DNA from: Planctomycetota bacterium
Lineage (GTDB): Bacteria > Planctomycetota > Phycisphaerae > UBA1845
Assembly: GCA_024276605.1 (NCBI GenBank)
Contig: JAJRWX010000017.1
Span: 1-53,553 of the forward strand
DNA: 53,553 bases
Direction of reading: 5' to 3'
The notes under the pieces were generated by a model. It had not been told where the DNA came from and ran no database searches. It saw only the letters and a program-made list of their open reading frames with translations. Within the stretch, counting starts at the first letter, position 1; each line of letters starts with the position of its first letter. The position numbers were made by a program, and so were the translations under genes. Shown piece after piece: positions 51,974-53,553 of this stretch.

Positions 51974-52447
51974 ATGTCCGTGACATTTTCTGCCATTTTG
52001 TTTCCTGCTGATTTCTCAGAGCTATCGTTGCGCGCGTTGGATTGTGCGAAAGGCTTGGCCGAAAAGTTTAACGCAAAGATGTATTGTCTTCACGTCGTTG
52101 ATGAGGCCTATCAGTATTGGACAGGTGTGAGTCCTGAAAGTATACCCGTTGGCCCGCCGCCAGACGAGTTGCTGACTATTGGTCGTCAGCGGATGGAGCG
52201 GTTTGTCTCAGAGTATTTGGCGAATTTTTCGCAGGATCTAACAACGCATGTCATACTTGGACGTCCCTTTGCGGGTATTGTGAAATATGCCCGAGAGCAG
52301 GACATTGATATGATCGTCATGGCGACACATGGTCGCGGTGGGATTGCCCACGTTTTGCTGGGCAGCACGGCGGAAAAAGTAGTTCGTAAAGCACATTGTG
52401 CGGTGCTTACGGTACGGACGGCTGAAGGAGAATTTGTTCATCCTTAG
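51974..52447 (+). CDS. Universal stress protein, UspA family
   Basis: 157 aa from ATG 51974 (an ATG four codons upstream is also in frame). One Usp domain: first strand FSAILFPADFSELSLRALDCA, and at the end the ATP-binding loop ATHGRGGIAHVLLGSTAEKV (G-2x-G-9x-G-S/T), so it probably binds ATP. Cytoplasmic protein, linked in other bacteria to starvation, oxidative or redox stress. It reads away from the lipA operon. The next gene is 100 bases downstream. Confidence 0.9.
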   Translation: MSVTFSAILFPADFSELSLRALDCAKGLAEKFNAKMYCLHVVDEAYQYWTGVSPESIPVGPPPDELLTIGRQRMERFVSEYLANFSQDLTTHVILGRPFAGIVKYAREQDIDMIVMATHGRGGIAHVLLGSTAEKVVRKAHCAVLTVRTAEGEFVHP

Positions 52448-52505
52448 CGTTTGGCTACGCATTCTTCACGGCTGGTAGCTTACGCGGAGATCGAGTTGTT
52501 GAGGT

Positions 52506-52530
52506 TATGTCGTAAGTGTTGTACGACATA
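52506..52530. promoter_or_regulatory. 9-bp inverted repeat before the small membrane-protein gene
   Basis: TATGTCGTA (52506-52514) and TACGACATA (52522-52530) are exact reverse complements around 7 bases. The site lies 18 bases before the start of the next gene and immediately before its ribosome site, so it could block or regulate it. The core TGTCGTA/TACGACA is the same as in the pair upstream of the cystathionine beta-synthase gene. Confidence 0.5.
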
Positions 52531-52547
52531 TAGTGGGAGGATATGGT

Positions 52548-53159
52548 TTGTCAGCGGCTACGTATGTCGATGTGGAAGCGCGTGTTCGTAGCAACACGAC
52601 TGCTGCTTCGCTGACTGCCGGTACGCTTATTTTTTTCGGGTTTATGGTATTCGACGGCCCGAGCGGGGAAGGCCTTTTTCATACTGGTGATGTGTTGTTC
52701 CACATCGCCCTTCGACTGGGCGGGTTAACCATGATCGCTGTTGCGATTTTATCGGCGATAGGTACACCTTATGCTCTTTTTACAGATGCTATAGTGTCGG
52801 GTTTAACCGGTATGGCGTTGTGTGTCAGCGCCGCATTGATGAGCACGGGTAATACCGTGACCTTGACCTACTGCGTGTACTTTGTAAGTGGGTTTACGTT
52901 AGTCATTTCCGGCTTGCGAAATTGGCGAGATTATGGCGCATTACCCCGCATTTATGCAGATGATGGCAGTGCCGCCGCCGCGATTGAAGCTTATGATCCC
53001 TTTGGGGCATCGGATGCTAAGAGAGTCTTGGATAAGCACAGTGCAAAGGTTGGGCCTCAAGAGTCTACGCCGATCGTACTTCAGCCGAAAAAGAAATCTT
53101 TTCCCAAGCGACCATCATCCGTGGGGTCAGAGGATGATGTGATTCATTTGGATGATTAG
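52548..53159 (+). CDS. Small polytopic membrane protein of unknown function
   Basis: 203 aa from TTG 52548, with GGGAGG 7 bases upstream (an in-frame GTG at 52533 would lie before this site). Four membrane segments lie in residues about 22-130 (TLIFFGFMVF; LGGLTMIAVAILSAIGTPY; GLTGMALCVSAALMST; YFVSGFTLVISGL). The last 70 residues are cytoplasmic, Ala/Asp/Lys/Pro-rich and end VIHLDD. No known family is recognised. It may be co-transcribed with the universal stress gene, 100 bases upstream. Confidence 0.75.
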   Translation: MSAATYVDVEARVRSNTTAASLTAGTLIFFGFMVFDGPSGEGLFHTGDVLFHIALRLGGLTMIAVAILSAIGTPYALFTDAIVSGLTGMALCVSAALMSTGNTVTLTYCVYFVSGFTLVISGLRNWRDYGALPRIYADDGSAAAAIEAYDPFGASDAKRVLDKHSAKVGPQESTPIVLQPKKKSFPKRPSSVGSEDDVIHLDD

Positions 53160-53431
53160 CCAAGTGGCGTGTATGATTCCACAATCCGGAATCACCCTCG
53201 CCGATAGGTCTTTGGCTGTATTATTCCGACTAAACCGATTTACTATTATGGCTTGCGTTTTAGGAAGGCGCGACCACCATTCTACTCGCTTTTCCGTTCG
53301 TGACGTATTACACTGGTTCGTGAGAGTGTGTAATATATCCTGCTATATAGTGCTCAACAGGCAGGAGTGGTATTTTTTTACGCTATATACTTCGCGGCAC
53401 CGCGCAATATGAAGTGGTCGACGTGCGATCA
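53160..53431. other. Intergenic sequence at the right edge
   Basis: No supported gene. A weak stem (ATTACAC at about 53308-53314 with GTGTAAT at 53329-53335) follows the membrane-protein gene and could be a terminator without a U-run. Confidence 0.35.
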
Positions 53432-53527
53432 TTAAGCTGGCCGCTTCCTGACCAGGCCGTCGAAATACTTGGCGCGCTTCTTGCTGGTTGATTTTTGTAT
53501 ACTATCGATCGGTGGTTTGTTAGCCAT
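53432..53527 (-). CDS. Possible 31-codon basic peptide
   Basis: ATG 53527 to TAA 53432, 31 residues beginning MANKPPIDSIQ and ending LVRKRPA, Lys/Arg-rich. It has no clear ribosome site within the window (only CACCATCC before the ATG). Part of its end (CAGGAAGCGGCC on the minus strand) resembles the core of the 208-284 palindrome, so it may be an accident of a repeat. Confidence 0.25.
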   Translation of the reverse strand: MANKPPIDSIQKSTSKKRAKYFDGLVRKRPA

Positions 53528-53553
53528 GGATGGTGTCTTATAGGGAAAGGAAC

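Overview
The window reads as a chromosomal segment of a Planctomycetota bacterium, probably of the Phycisphaerae or a relative. This is inferred from gene content and protein style, not from a marker gene. The clues are exported proteins with dockerin-type calcium loops and signal peptides, a three-gene SPFH cluster joined to an ABC exporter, a PVC-type pilus-like cluster (PilM-like, two membrane proteins of unknown role, secretin), a PurL with a long N-terminal extension, and intergenic palindromes. No rRNA, tRNA, CRISPR array or intact insertion sequence was recognised.

Layout. 1-345: intergenic with a 28-bp-arm palindrome. 346-1323 (-): orphan ABC-2 permease. 1666-10871 (+): tight six-gene run of three SPFH/HflKC-type membrane proteins, an ABC ATPase, its permease and a large single-TM protein. 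10918-11475 (-): unknown. 11940-13613 (+): FHA-GAF-histidine kinase. 13717-16918 (-): HAD-fold protein with a ruined active site, a very basic Ser/Arg/Cys protein with its own terminator, and a cystathionine beta-synthase. 17868-19310 (+): HD-GYP protein with an altered HD motif. 19375-21003 (-): MtaB. 21139-32142 (+): pilus-like/secretin cluster, an unknown protein and arabinose-5-phosphate isomerase. 32302-33459 (+): sigma factor with a small membrane protein that carries a dockerin-like calcium loop outside. 33715-36946 (-): exported dockerin protein and a GC-richer tail-fibre-like protein.

36947-37723 is non-coding and full of inverted repeats. 37724-39745 (-): NhaC-type antiporter. 40057-40190: MITE-like element, one arm of which recurs at 13610. 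40231-42224 (-): PDZ protein and DegT aminotransferase, divergent from a UDP-sugar dehydrogenase (42414-43799). 43808-47526 (-): purL-purQ. 47664-48848 (+): FIST sensor protein. 48858-51760 (-): lipA-tmk-holB. 51974-53159 (+): universal stress protein and a small membrane protein. The right edge may hold a 31-codon reading frame.

How they work together. The clearest candidate systems are (i) the SPFH-ABC operon, which looks like a membrane scaffold plus exporter; (ii) the PilM-like/secretin cluster, which resembles in gene order the Akkermansia Amuc_1098-1101 type cluster and may build an envelope-spanning apparatus; and (iii) the sigma factor and dockerin-bearing membrane protein next to exported dockerin and fibre-like proteins, which could be a surface-sensing circuit. 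The aminotransferase, sugar dehydrogenase and arabinose-5-phosphate isomerase suggest surface polysaccharide or Kdo-type sugar synthesis. The rest is housekeeping (purine synthesis, lipoate, dTMP kinase, replication clamp loader, tRNA modification).
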